DNA of 64,000 bases from Piper betle. Lineage: Eukaryota; Streptophyta; Magnoliopsida; Piperales; Piperaceae. Position 1 is the first letter of the stretch, and each line of letters starts with the position of its first letter. Of the stretch, positions 13,947-25,536 are shown piece after piece. A model generated the notes under the pieces. That model had not been told where the DNA came from. It saw nothing but the letters and a program-made list of their open reading frames with translations, and ran no database searches. The stretch covers positions 1-64,000 of the forward strand of contig JAURVB010013155.1 in assembly GCA_033002965.1 (NCBI GenBank). Direction: 5' to 3'. The translations under genes and the position numbers were made by a program.

Positions 13947-13952
13947 TATATA
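13947..13952 (+). promoter_or_regulatory. Probable TATA box of the eight-cysteine protein gene
   Basis: TATATA in the context CCACCATATATAGCAG lies 92 bases before the chosen ATG at 14044. This is a normal distance for a plant TATA box plus a short 5' leader of about 60 bases. Confidence 0.55.
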
Positions 13953-14043
13953 GCAGACCCCAACGCTAGCACCAACAACGACAAACCTCCAAACCCAACT
14001 TAGCCATAGCTTGCCCAATCAATTAGTGATCAAACAACAACAA

Positions 14044-14472
14044 ATGGGTCGATTGGTATGTCTTAGATTGTTGGCAATTTTCATGTTGTGGCAGCTGCCG
14101 GGGCTGTCATGGGCTTTTGCCAGAGGACGGGGTGCATATTGTGCCACCCAAATGGCCCTGGCCACCCAGAGCTGCTCCTTGATCGCGCCCCGCCGGGGCA
14201 GGTACCCGGTGTCGGCGGTGGCCGCGATCGAGCCGTCCGTGGACGGGGACACGAATGTGAGCGAGCACGGGGTTCGGCACCACCGGCGCCACCGCGAGGA
14301 CCCGGAGCAGTCGGTGTTCGAGGAGTGTTGCCGATGGCTCAACGAGATGGACGACTTTTGCATATGTGACTATTTGATGCACTTGCCCATTGTGTTGACC
14401 CAGCTCAACCATGCGTATGTGATTGAAGTGAGTGACTCCTGCGAGGTGACTTTCGAGTGCGATGGTAATTGA
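14044..14472 (+). CDS. Secreted eight-cysteine (LTP/2S albumin/hydrophobic-seed-type) protein
   Basis: A single-exon gene of 142 residues. I start at ATG 14044 because it gives a clean signal peptide (MGRLVCLRLLAIFMLWQL... cut near GLSWA, residue 24); the longer frame upstream has no ATG. Mature cysteines lie at residues 33, 44, 95, 96, 106, 108, 133 and 139, in the order C-C-CC-CxC-C-C that defines the bifunctional inhibitor/lipid-transfer/seed-storage fold. The C-terminal core (EECCRWLNEMDDFCICDYL, then DSCEVTFEC) is typical of small plant LTP-like proteins. The 50-residue gap between the second Cys and the CC pair is much longer than usual and is basic, His-rich and polar. The protein is expected to enter the secretory pathway or apoplast. 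Its ligand is unknown, and I do not assign a named subfamily. Confidence 0.75.
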   Translation: MGRLVCLRLLAIFMLWQLPGLSWAFARGRGAYCATQMALATQSCSLIAPRRGRYPVSAVAAIEPSVDGDTNVSEHGVRHHRRHREDPEQSVFEECCRWLNEMDDFCICDYLMHLPIVLTQLNHAYVIEVSDSCEVTFECDGN

Positions 14473-14915
14473 TAATGTGCGAACGATTATATACAAAAGA
14501 TTAGAAGTTGATGAAAAAATCAAGAGTGGTTATGAGATGGTTGGAAAAAATGTAAAAAAGATATAATCTTGTTGAATCAATTTCAAGAATGTTGTTTAAT
14601 TTGATGTTGTGCAGGTAGGCAAAATGAAATATGAAAATATTACGTTCTTCAAATTATCTTCATGCACTCCTAAAATTTTTCTAGCCTTGAGTTTGACTTG
14701 GCTCGTTAAATATGCCATCAAAATTATTTATAGCAATTTTTTTGTGGCAATCAAATTCAAACCTGAGAAACTTTAGAAAAATTTTAGTGGTTCGTAAAAG
14801 ATTTCCCATTTAAAATTTTTTATTCTAATTTTTTTGTTCTTTTATTTCCACTAAAATTCTTTGCTAATTGACCTAAAATGGTATAAATGTTCATAATTTA
14901 TTATTATAATTAATT
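14473..14915. other. 3' flank of the eight-cysteine gene
   Basis: AT-rich sequence with no conserved coding content. It presumably contains the 3' UTR and polyadenylation region of the upstream gene. Confidence 0.4.
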
Positions 14916-15325
14916 AGGAGTGTTAATTGAGCGAGTCGAGTTGAATGAAACTATGTTCAAACTCGAGTCATATATTTCGAGTTCAAGTCGAACTCAAAAT
15001 ACTTCAAATCGGGTCGAGTTAGAGTTGAGCACCGAAAAGCTCAAGCAATATTAATATATATTTTTTTCTATATAACTTGACAAAAAATTGACTATAAAAA
15101 TGCAAATAGTTAAATTTTGATTCAATTATTGGCCAAATAGTTTGTTCGGGTGCATAATATGTATATTATCATGTAAAACCATCATTATGATATAATTATC
15201 TTTATTATTTTCAAGTAAAGTCACGTTGAATAAAAGTGTGCTCGAGCTCATTCTCCCTTAAATTGAACTGAACTTTGAATCAAATGAAAACAATCCAAAC
15301 ATCAAGTCGTGCTATTAACACTTGT
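14916..15325. mobile_element. hAT-like MITE
   Basis: The left end TAGGAGTGTTAATTGAGCGA and the reverse complement of the right end (TACAAGTGTTAATAGCACGA) form imperfect terminal inverted repeats. Inside are many GAGTCGAGTT / AACTCGAGTC subterminal phrases of the kind found in plant hAT elements that start near AGGGGTGTTAATCGAGC. There is no coding capacity. An 8-bp target duplication was not convincingly seen. Confidence 0.55.
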
Positions 15326-16873
15326 AATTTTAGTAAGTGTTCATGCTGCTACCAGGGGATAACTTGTCTTCTCAAAATAAAGCTATTAAAAACTTTGAGT
15401 AATTTTGATATAGAATGATTTGAGCCCAGCAAATGAGTAATTTTAGATCAAATAAATTAATATAAAATAATACCTTTTTTCACACAAGATAATTTAATAG
15501 TTAGGATTATGAGCCCAAAAACACACACTTAATTATAAGTCACTCATGTAAAATTTTATAAAGAAATGATATTAATACAAATATTTGTTTTGATAATATA
15601 ATTTCATCTTCCAGCCCCAAAAGATAGTACCCGGAAAAATATTTAGCCATCTAGACTTTATCATTTAAAATTATGTAGATCTAGCTTAGGATTTATATAT
15701 TTTTTGCCACATTTTGGAATACGGCAGAAAAAAAGGAAAAAGAATATTGTTCAATAGTTTGAAATATCAAATAAAAGGAATTAATTAATAAATATAAATT
15801 GAAATAAGAATTGATTGAATTGATGTTTTACATTTTTTGGCTGATTGGTGTAAACTAAAATTGGTGGAGGTATAAATTGAGATTACTTAATATCAGCCTC
15901 TGTTGATATAAGTGTGTTGTCCTCTGAGTAAGTTTATCAATTTATTTAAATCACGAAGGTATATAGTTTTTTTCACACTAGATAAAATTATTCTTTTTAT
16001 TTAACCATCCTTATAATCTTAAATACTTTTGTCAGTTTAAATTAACATATGAATATCAAAGCAAATTAACACGTTTTTTGTGATAAATTATCACTGTCCC
16101 AAATGTTAATGATAATTTATGAAGATGTTATTGATAATTCTTAGGGATTTAGAGACATTTATGAAAGATACACATAATTTTATTACTTTTTATATAAATA
16201 ATGTTCACATAACTTTTTAACATTTATCAATAATGTCCTAAACATTATTGTAAAATTTGGAATCAATAATTGAATCCAATTTTTTAAAAACTATGAATTG
16301 AACCGGTTCAAACTGATTTACAGTTGATTCATGAGTTATTTTGGGTAAACAAAATATATATTTTTATGAAAATTAGTCTATTAGAGATAATAAAATTAAA
16401 ATAAAAAATAATATTGAAGTAAATCTTTTTGTCAAATTATATTTGATAATAAAATAAAGTATTCTAAAACAAGTTCTATAAACTTTTAAGTACTAAATAC
16501 TATTAGATAGGATGAAAACTTAAATAATAAGAAGGCTGTAAGCTAAATTTTCTCGTACTCCAGATATTATATATTTATCTATTATATTGTTATCAAATAT
16601 TAAAATATATAAAATCCGGTAAGATTAGTGATTCATGAATCATTTTATGAATGGGTGGTCAAACTTGGTTCAAATCGAGTGATTCAAAGACTGATTCTAA
16701 TAATTTAATTTATTTTTTTTCACTTGGATTCTCCCAAAATTGGTCCTAAAAAATGTTATTAGTTAAAAATATATATGAATACTTATTTAACATTTTAACT
16801 CCTTACCGAGTTAACTCAGTTTGTCGTGAAGTTGCCAAACTTGCCTCTCTTCGTGCTTTAAGCGGTGCTCTAC
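15326..16873. other. AT-rich intergenic DNA
   Basis: No coding sequence recognised. Between about 16260 and 16705, GGTTCAAAC / GATTCATGA phrases recur in opposite orientation at the two ends (GAACCGGTTCAAAC near 16310, and a GGTTCAAATC-type phrase near 16670). This hints at another old MITE with unclear ends. Confidence 0.35.
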
Positions 16874-16881
16874 AACATTAG

Positions 16882-17384
16882 TAGAGGAGTAAAAGAGCCG
16901 AGCCGAGCAGAGTTGTTTTTGAATTTGACGTAATTTTTGGCAAACATGTTTGAGCTTATTTGAAAACTTGACAAGTTTTAATGTATTATAGGTTGAGCCA
17001 TGCTCATTTAAAATTTATGGTGTTTGGGCTTGGCTTGTGTTTGGTTCACTATGTTTTCGAGCTAAGCGAATGTTTGTGTTTGGCTTATGCTCAACTTATA
17101 TAGGATCAAAATTTTCTTTTCAACACTATATAAGTTTTCTGTGACCTTAATAGTATTGACGAGCCGAGTTGAATCGAGTATTTTTCGAGTTTGAACACAT
17201 TGAGCTTGAGTTTTGAGCCAAGTCAAGCCGAACACTCCTTAGTTTAAGCTCTGTTCGTTGTTCATCCAGCTATCCATTTCGAGCTGAGTATTTTTTGAGC
17301 ACAAAATTAACGAGCATGAGTTCAAACTGAATCGATCCAAATGTAAAATGCTTACGAGCAAGCTTAGGCTTGTTTACACCCCTA
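16882..17384. mobile_element. hAT-like MITE with imperfect 8-bp target duplication
   Basis: The left end TAGAGGAGTAAAAGAGCC and the reverse complement of the right end (TAGGGGTGTAAACAAGCC) form an imperfect inverted repeat of about 18 bp. The flanks AACATTAG (16874-16881) and AACATCAA (17385-17392) agree at 6 of 8 positions, as expected for an old hAT 8-bp target duplication. The interior is rich in GAGCCGAG, GAGCTTG and GCTCA subterminal phrases. No open frame was recognised. Confidence 0.6.
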
Positions 17385-18280
17385 AACATCAATCTCTTTC
17401 CAAAGGCTCCACCTTGGGCAACCATCCATGAGTCCATCCAAGTTTAGTGGTAGCACGACCAGGAAATAAGGGCTACAATCTTGACACTGACGAGTCCGTA
17501 AGATGCACCATATAAATAAATTTAAAACTCAAGGAAACTATACGATGTATGCATGAAAATATGCAATAAATTCTTCTATTATTTTGGCACACAAATGAAT
17601 AAAATAGTTGATTTTAAAATTAGTAATAAAAATTAAAACAATTATATCAAGTGCACGAACATTCTTATTTTATGTACCTTGGAAAAAAATAATAAATAAA
17701 TATTGTGCATAATTTTCAAAATCAAAATACAACTTAAATTTAAATCAAAAAAATAATAACCAAAGATTTTTTTCTTTTAAAGTACAATTCAGAAAAGTAT
17801 AGCGTTTTTACAAAAAATCGTAATTTAGGTTCAAGACAAAAATATAATACAAATATCTTTAAAAATTTCCCCAAATTGTAATAATTAAATAAAATATCAC
17901 TATTTTATTAATATAAAAATAACGACAATTCAAAAAATTATGAAACTTTAGTGAAAGTTCTTAATCAGTTTGTAAATCACTGAAAAATTTTCAAAAAAAT
18001 AAATCAAACCATTTTCTAATTTATATTAATTAAATAGCAATAAAATGATATTTATTTAATTAATATAAAAATGGAGAAAGATCAATAAGTGTCTAAATCA
18101 TATCAAAATATTTCAATTCAAGTAAGAAATATAAGTAAAATATAATTTATTATTTTTTATAAATTTTTTGGAATTAAAATAATTAAAAATAACTTTGGAA
18201 ATTAATATAAAATAATTCAAAAGTACATAAATTCCAAAAATATTATGATATGCTTCATGCAAAATAACAAAATTTGTTTT
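17385..18280. other. AT-rich intergenic DNA
   Basis: Very AT-rich. I see no gene, RNA or repeat with definable ends here. Confidence 0.45.
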
Positions 18281-18337
18281 TTATGCTGTTCGAGCTCGAC
18301 TCGAGCTCGATTACACTTAAACTGTTTAATTTTAAGG

Positions 18338-18430
18338 AGCTCGAAAATAACTCGTTTGGGAGCTTGACAACAACTCGTTTGGGAGTTCGAAACCAACTCG
18401 ATCATAAGGTCGAAAATAACTCGTTTAGGA
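18338..18430. repeat. 23-bp imperfect tandem repeat, about four units
   Basis: Units start near 18338, 18361, 18384 and 18407 and follow the pattern GAGCTCGAAAATAACTCGTT with drift. They lie just right of a GAGCTCGACTCGAGCTCGA cluster. Such GAGCTCG-rich arrays are typical subterminal regions of plant hAT transposons, which fits the transposase remnant about 0.7 kb to the right. Confidence 0.7.
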
Positions 18431-19112
18431 GAAAAATATCCAGCTATAAAGACTAGAATTAACAAAAATAGTCTATAACACATTTATATAAACTATCTCA
18501 ATAATACAAAGTTGTTTCAAGTTACAACCATGTTTTAATTTATTTTTATAAAATACTTAAGACACCATTCAATAGTAAACGTTTCCAAAAAATAAAATAT
18601 GTAGAATTGTAAACCCAAAATTGAAAAAACTATCAAAAGTCTATCGTTTATAACTTTCATCTATATTTAGACAACTTTTATCATTCTGGCCTTCATCCTG
18701 GAAAAAAATTAACAGATATCATTCATTGTGAGATGTTAAATTAAATAAAAATAAATAAATTTTGTAAAAGGAATAAATGTATTCTATTATCATTTTCAAA
18801 GAATAAAGTTCATGGGTGTATTCTAATAACTACCAAAGCCATAACAAGTTAACAATTAACAGAAGTAGATATTAAAATTTTAAACATACCTTGTGTTTAA
18901 ATATGTGATGCAAAACAAACCAATAAAAATGGATATTAAAGAACTCTATTTCACTTTTGGATCTAAAAAATTAAATATAAAATTAAGATATAGTTGTACT
19001 TCAACTTATTACATAAATAGTATTATAATATCAAAATAGAGAAATAATTTAAAAACACAATCATGACAAGACAAATAAGAAAAGACAACATTCATTATTA
19101 AATAGCAAGCAC

Positions 19113-20240
19113 TTAGGAGTAACATGTATAATGTAAATCATTACCTGAGTCCTCGTCATCCTCATCTTCGCTCTCTTCACAATATCGTGGGCGTAGCCAA
19201 TCTTGAGCACAAATTAAACCTTCAATTGTGTTCAGTTTCAAGCTGCTACGATAATCATTAATAACTCTCCCACATGTACTAAAAGCAGATTTTGATGCTA
19301 TTGAAGAAAGTGGAATTGCTAAAATATCCTTTGCCCAGGCCCCTAAGATTTTATATCTCAATGAAACAGCTTTCAAATAATCCAAAACATAAAACTGCAC
19401 TCCATGATTAACTTTAATTCTTTGTTCTTCAATATATGCATCTAAGTCTGATTTATTCACATGGACCTACTCACAAGAATCCATGAATCTTTCAAATTCT
19501 TCCTCATCAGTGAGCATTTTATCACCACTTTCATTTTCAGGAAAGTAATTATGATGCAAACTATTTCTCAATTTGTTCTCATAGAATTTGTATACCCTTT
19601 TTAAAACATCCTCAACCCTTTTCATTTTGGCCTGAAAATTGACTCGGAATGATAAATTTTACACAAAACAAATTCAACCCTTCCTAATTTATATCTTGGA
19701 TCTAGCACACATGCAATGGCTAGAACTAAACTATTTTCTGTCCAATACTTGTCATATTTATTTTTCATGCTATCAACCATTTGATAAATGTCATTGCCTA
19801 TGAACATGAAGGTAATCTAACTTTTCTTTCACTTTTTGAAGTACGACAAAGAATATATTTGATAAAGTACTTCAAGTAAGTCTTCAATCTCATTATACTT
19901 ATGCCAATCCATATCAGATGGACACCATTTAAAATTTTCATATATACCTTTTAGATGATTAAAAGCAAGTTTTACCTCTTTTGTTGATCTTAACATTTAA
20001 GTAGAATTCCAACGAGTTTCCACATCCAAATTCAACCCTCTTTTACTTTATATGCCAATATGTGCTAAAGAAGAATCAAAATCTTTCATTCTAGATGTAG
20101 AGCCCTTAATATATTTAATAGAATCACGAACATTTTCGATAACTCCTTTCACGTGTGCCAATCCAGCTGTGTTACCACTTAATAGTATTAATTTGCCTAA
20201 CAATGCTAATTTTGAAAAAATTGAGCAATATTTTTTATAA
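19113..20240 (-). pseudogene. Decayed hAT transposase (Ac/zinc-finger-BED type), C-terminal half
   Basis: Read right to left, the pieces follow the order of plant hAT transposases. At about 20200-20050 there is an IRxSIKYIKGS-like segment. At about 20035-19830 comes LNLDVETRWNST, then a stop (TAA) where the reading frame breaks, then a segment ending YQIYSLSYFKK. At 19807-19622 there is KYDKYWTENSLVLAIACVLDPRYKL. At 19460-19113 is the C-terminal dimerisation domain, with LAIPLSSIASKSAFSTCGRV and IEGLICAQDWLRPRY and an acidic tail. Stops and frame changes separate the blocks, so no intact enzyme is made. The N-terminal BED finger was not found. Confidence 0.85.
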
Positions 20241-20339
20241 GGAAATGAAACTAAAATTTAGGGGTAAATGATGAATTTAGTTATTTTAAATGGCTAAGTG
20301 ATGTTTATTTTTTTAATGTACAGGCGGAGGAGGACGATG

Positions 20340-20604
20340 ATGGATCGGGGAAGGCGGTCGGAGATGATGGTCTGGTCGGCCACAACGGTGGCTGCAGCTA
20401 GAAGAAGAAGGTCGCGGGGAAGAAGATTGCACTTTGGGGACGTCGGGGAACTCAGACCATGGTCCCGGCAGAGGACGACAATGGATCAAGGAAAGTAGTC
20501 GGAGATGAAGGCTTCAGTCGGCCACAGCAGTGGCAGCGACCAGAAGACGAAGGCGACCGGGAGAGGAAGAGTTGCACTTTGTGAATGCCAGGGAAGTCAG
20601 GCCA
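20340..20604. repeat. Imperfect tandem duplication, about 130-bp unit, GC-rich
   Basis: About 20340-20465 (GATGGATCGGGGAAGG... TCGGGGAACTCAGACCATGG) is repeated at about 20479-20604 (CAATGGATCAAGGAAAG... CCAGGGAAGTCAGGCCACTG). Matching blocks include TCGGCCACA, GCAG, AGAAG and TTGCACTTTG in the same order. The patch is much richer in G+C than its surroundings and lies between the hAT transposase remnant and GAGTCGAG-rich sequence at about 21260-21430. Confidence 0.6.
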
Positions 20605-20640
20605 CTGTCAGGGTGGGGGAGGCGCGGCGCGTCTATATGT

Positions 20641-21720
20641 AGAGGTCTGCCGGCCTAGCCGCCCAGGAAAAGATGAAGTGACAGCTTCGGTAGGGGAGAA
20701 AATGAATGTAAGGGTATTTTTGTAAATAAAAGTTAACTTGCTCCTCACTTGAGTCAATAATAATAAAATAAATCTCAAAAATACTAAATAAAATATAATA
20801 AAATACTATAGAATTAAATTGAATTAAGGCAATTTAAATTTATTGATATTGCTTTAAAAATAACATAATTTTCTATGTTTGATTTCTATTTTATGTATAT
20901 TTGTTGGGTATTTATTTTTTTGGGTTTGATTTAGTGCTTTCCTTTTTATATATAAGTATTTTTCATATCATGTTTTCAGCAAACATGGAAGAAAATTTTA
21001 ATATAAGTGTGCATCCTTTATTAAGAATATTTTTTCTTTTTCATATAATTATGTGATATTTTTTTATAGATGATTATTAACTAGATAAGCCGATAATACA
21101 TGGAAGAACCTTTTGGAAATCGTGAAGGAAAAAGATGATTGGAAATTGGAAGCTAGGAAGAATTTTAAGAAGTGTATTTTAATGCAAAATTATATCCTTT
21201 GTCACATTTTTAAATGTATTTTAAATATACCAGTGATATTATGTATATTATTATATTATATTATTAAGTCGAGTTCGAGTTATAACCGAATCGAGTCGAG
21301 TCAAACATGACCTTCTTCAAGCTCGGCTTGTGCGATTCGAGTTCGAGTAGAGTTTGAACTCGAGTTTTTAAATATCGAGTTTCTGAGTCAAGTCGAGCCG
21401 AGCCAAACCCCAAATATTCACGAGGCTCGCTTAATTAATAGCCCTATCTCTCACTTCCTAATTTTCTTCGTCTCTATTTTCATTTTAGTTATTGTCAATC
21501 CATGCTTCATAATAATTTTTTTCAGATAAAATAAAATAAGAAATGCTTGCAATATTTCATTCAGAAAAATCATAAAAAATCACAATAAAAAAATTCTCCT
21601 GAAATTGAGATAATAAAAATGATACGAATGAAATCTTTTAAATCATTATTAGATAAAAAAATAATGAAAAACTTAATCAGGGAAAAATTAACAAAAAAGA
21701 CAAAAATAACCCTACCTTGT
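20641..21720. other. AT-rich DNA ending in hAT-like subterminal sequence
   Basis: No gene recognised. About 21260-21445 carries dense GAGTTCGAG, GAATCGAGTCGAG and CGAGCCGAGCC motifs and ends TTAATTAATAGCCCTATC. In reverse complement this end reads GATAGGGCTATTAATTAAGC, a plausible hAT terminus. It may be the right end of the element whose transposase lies at 19113-20240, but I did not find a matching left terminus. Confidence 0.4.
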
Positions 21721-21872
21721 TAAATACCCTAAAATGAATCCCACTCATCCATCCCCTTCTACAAGCCTTCACCTTCGTCGCCGCCGTCGCGTCTTCGCCG
21801 CCGTCGCGTCTTCGCCGCCATAGCCGAGGACAGTGCCATCGTCTCCTTAACCATCCCCTCGTCGATCCGGCC

Positions 21873-24800
21873 ATGGCCTCGGAGGAGCTCCCGCCCTCTT
21901 CCTCCTCCGCTGATTCCACCGAGTTTGTGTCACCAAATATGAAGAATTTGGTTCGTCTTTCTCCATTTTTTTACTCGTTGTGATTGGGGTGCAGTAGGTT
22001 GACGGTGGAGGAGAAGTACAAGATCATCAGGAGCATCGGCGAAGAATGCATCCAAGAGGACGAGCTGATGAGATTGCTCGCAGCCAAGAAGGAGCCCGTT
22101 TGCTACGATGGTTTTGAGCCGTCGGGAAGGATGCACATCGCCCAGGTCGATTGCTTTGGCCGATGATTGAAATTTGATGTTTTTAGGCTTTTCGAATGGT
22201 GTGCCTCCTCTTTGTTCAACTTTTTTGTGGGTAGTGTTTGATGAATTGTAAGCATTTGGTGATCAGATGGACATGTTTCTCTCTCTCTTTTTCTTTTGAT
22301 TAGTTGTTAGATGATTGGGTTGGGTGTTGTCTAAATGCGCGTTCTCTTGCGCAAAAGGGATCAAATTTTACAATTGAAATATGTTTTTTGTTAGTTCTTT
22401 TAGTTGGTGAAATGGAGTTTAATCTCGCATAAAGAGAATTGAAAAATGAAATATGAAATTCACTGATTGTTAGGTCTCAGCATCACAATTCTATTTCTGC
22501 CTAAATTTTGGAGTAAATGAGTTTCTAAATGCAGTATTTCTGTAGTAATTTTTGCAGGACCTCGGTTTGTTACATGAGTATGAATTTCATATTTCTGTAT
22601 ATGAAGAGAATTATAAATATCTTCATCGCTGTTATAGAACCGTACATGAGACTCGCGCCTCATACGACTCCTCAATGGTCGCTTTTTTTATTAAAAATTT
22701 ATAAATACTGTCAGTTATGCTTGTCGCTTTCTTCACTGGGTACTATCCTATTTTCATATAACGGTGCCAATGCTTGTGTATTGTGGCTCCCAAGCTTGGA
22801 TAAAAGAGAAGAGTTGGTGTCAGGAAGGGCATCCCGCCATCAAAACAATGCCATATATATGGATCCTAGTTTATGGTTCATGTCCCTGTTGGTATATGGT
22901 GGAAGAAGTGCACTGTCCTATTTTAAATACTTCCATTGTCATTTTGTTGAAATACTCTTGCTTATATGACATGATCCTTTTGCCTTGTTGTTATGGAACA
23001 GGGTGTTCTGAAGACGATTAATGTCAACAAACTCACATCTACCGGATGCAGAGTTAAGATCTGGATAGCGGATTGGTTTGCACAGCTCAACAATAAGATG
23101 GGGGTGACCTGAAGAAAATACAAACTGTTGGTCGCTATCTGATTGAAATTTGGAAAGCTGCAGGGATGAAACTGGATAGAGTTGAATTTTTGTGGTCTTC
23201 TGAAGAAATCAATGCCCGAGCATCTGAGTACTGGCCACTTGTTATGGACATTGCCCGAAGGAACAAGCTACCCAGGATAATGAGGTTTCTTGCAGATGCA
23301 ATTTATGTTTTATTTTATGCTGTAGTTATTGCATTAACACCAGGGAATACTGACCGTTGGTTATGAATTCAAACTCTAATAATCTGTTCGTAATTTATAT
23401 GAAGTCTTGGAACTCAGGGATTGTTTTTATTGTAATTCAGGTGTTGTCAGATTATGGGGAGAAGTGAACAGGACGAGCTGTCAGCAGCCCAAATTTTTTA
23501 CCCCTGCATGCAGTGTGCTGACATTTTTTTCCTTAAGGTTTTTTCTATGTTTGATTATTATCATATGTTTAGTTTGAAGGAGCGTGCTAAGTTACTTTGT
23601 TTCACTACAAATTACACTTATTTACCATCATCGGCAATTAACTTTTTCACTGCATGACACCTTATTTTTCTTACTTTGCTTTTGTGCAGGCTGACATCTG
23701 TCAGCTGGGAATGGATCAGAGGAAAGTGAATGTTCTTGCCAGAGAGTACTGTGATGATTCTAAAAGAAAGAAGAAGCCTATCATTTTATCGCATCGTAAT
23801 TAATGCTCTATTGCATTATTTACTCTCTTATCTTTGCTGTAAAATTTATTTTGAATTTGAATGCTGGTGGCTTGCAGACATGCTACCAGGCTTACTAGAA
23901 GGGCAAGAAAAAATGTCAAAAAGTGATCCATTATCATCCATTTACATGGAAGATGAAGAGGTATTTTCTGGCACTCAATTCCTTTCCTAAGGCAGAACTT
24001 CTGTGTATGCTAGGAATTCAAATTATTTTTCTTCTTTGGATGCTTTTATTTGGTCACAAGTTTGTCTATTGAGTTATTTTTTCATTATGCTTAGTTTGTT
24101 TGGCTTTATATTTGTATTCAATGAAACTTGTTTACATAGGTTCTTGAGAACCCTATTTGGCTCTTCTATGCCAAAAACTCGAATTTAGTTTTAAAATTAG
24201 TTTTAATTTTTGTTTATTTGATTGTTGTTTGAGCCCTTAATTCTGTTGGAGCGTTTTGAATATTTGTACTTCACCTGTCAGGCTGACGTAAATGTGAAAA
24301 TAAAGAAAGCATACTGCCCTCCAAGAATTGTCGAAGGAAATCCATGTATTGAGTACATAAAGTTCATTATCTTCCCGTGGTTTGGAAATTTTGAAGTAGA
24401 GCGTGATGAGAAAAATGGTGGCAACAAGTAAGGATTGTTATTGCATTTTCATTTTTGGGTGTTATATAATCCCGAGGAAATGGGTATGATAACTTGCAAA
24501 ATCGACTGCTCGTTTTAGCATTTGCTAAATAATTAACTTATTATCATCACCATCATCACTATCCACATAATATCAAATGATAGTGATCAAGCATAAAGAT
24601 TCTATTTTGCTGCTTCGCTAGACCATATTTGACACTTCATGTATAAATAGTGTATAACTTTATATTTATTGAAAAATCTATGGTGCTGAATGTAATATAT
24701 GATAGTAATGGTTTGTATGAATGATCTTGTTGAGAGCACTTTTTCATATTTATTCCTTTCATTTAAAATTACTTCCTGTCATTCCTGGTGGTGGGTTGCA

Positions 24801-25536
24801 TTTGATGTGAGTGTCCTGGATTGTCATTCCAGTGTTTGATTTATTGCCCTAGGGCTTGGTGTTGGCATTGGTCATTCTTTAGTCTAATTTCTAGCTTTGT
24901 GAGAATATTTCAGAATCATTGAAGTTTTTAAACTATACTAGATTGGCATTTTCTTAACTCCTGCTCAATGTTTTTTTCTGCTATTTTATTATGATTGAAA
25001 TTTACATTAGACCAATGTCTGGCAATACAAAGGTTGATAGATTATTTTTTGGACAGGATTTTCAACAGTGTTGAAGAGCTAATAGAGGACTACCAAAATG
25101 GAGCCTTGCATCCTGGCGACCTCAAGCCCTCTCTTTCAAGGGCTATAAATAAAATTTTGCAGGTGAACGTTTTAATCTTAAATGTAGATAGTTTGAGTCT
25201 ATCAAAGCAGGGTAAACAATGTTCAAGAATGAAGAAGATTTTATTTTATTTTTTAAAATTCATTCCAGTGGTAAATTGCAATTCCATCAACACTTGATCA
25301 TGTAATGTTTATTAAGCGGTGTCTATTTTGTTTTTTGTCAGCCTGTGAGGGATCACTTCAAAACCAACAATGAAGCCAAAGAATTACTTAAAGCTGTTAA
25401 GGTGAGGCTATCAAACTCAGAAATCGTTTCTCAATATTGCTGGCTCTCTTTTATATAATCTGGCAATAAAGATTTTTATTTACTGGCTTCTTCACTCTGG
25501 AACATATTTCTGCAGGCTTACCGTGTTTCTAGGTGA
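21873..25536 (+). CDS. Tyrosine--tRNA ligase, cytosolic type
   Basis: Class I aminoacyl-tRNA synthetase that charges tRNA-Tyr in the cytosol. Exons: 21873-21928 (junction uncertain), 21995-22145, 23002-23284, 23441-23537, 23690-23795, 23878-23960, 24282-24427, 25057-25162, 25342-25401 and 25516-25536 (TGA), about 369 residues. Visible motifs are [18 protein letters not shown] (HIGH-type signature), [91 protein letters not shown] (intact KMSKS), [16 protein letters not shown] and the AYRVSR end. Two oddities stand out. Exon 3 lacks one base at the G run 23100-23104 (KMG|GDLKK), giving a TGA in the literal frame. The exon 1/2 junction has only one phase-compatible donor (21929, GTCACC). The remaining exons fit perfectly, so I treat it as a real gene locus. 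Confidence 0.9.

Noticed and set aside
13772..13969. 65-codon open frame upstream of the eight-cysteine gene
   Set aside because: It overlaps the probable TATA box and has no similarity or signal; random promoter-region frame.
14088..14523. Overlapping open frames on both strands over the eight-cysteine gene
   Set aside because: Shadows of a GC-rich coding region; only the frame from 14044 has a signal peptide and the cysteine motif.
17480..17520. CTGACGAGTCC resembling a hammerhead ribozyme core
   Set aside because: The second core strand (GGAC-GAAAC) and closing stems are absent downstream.
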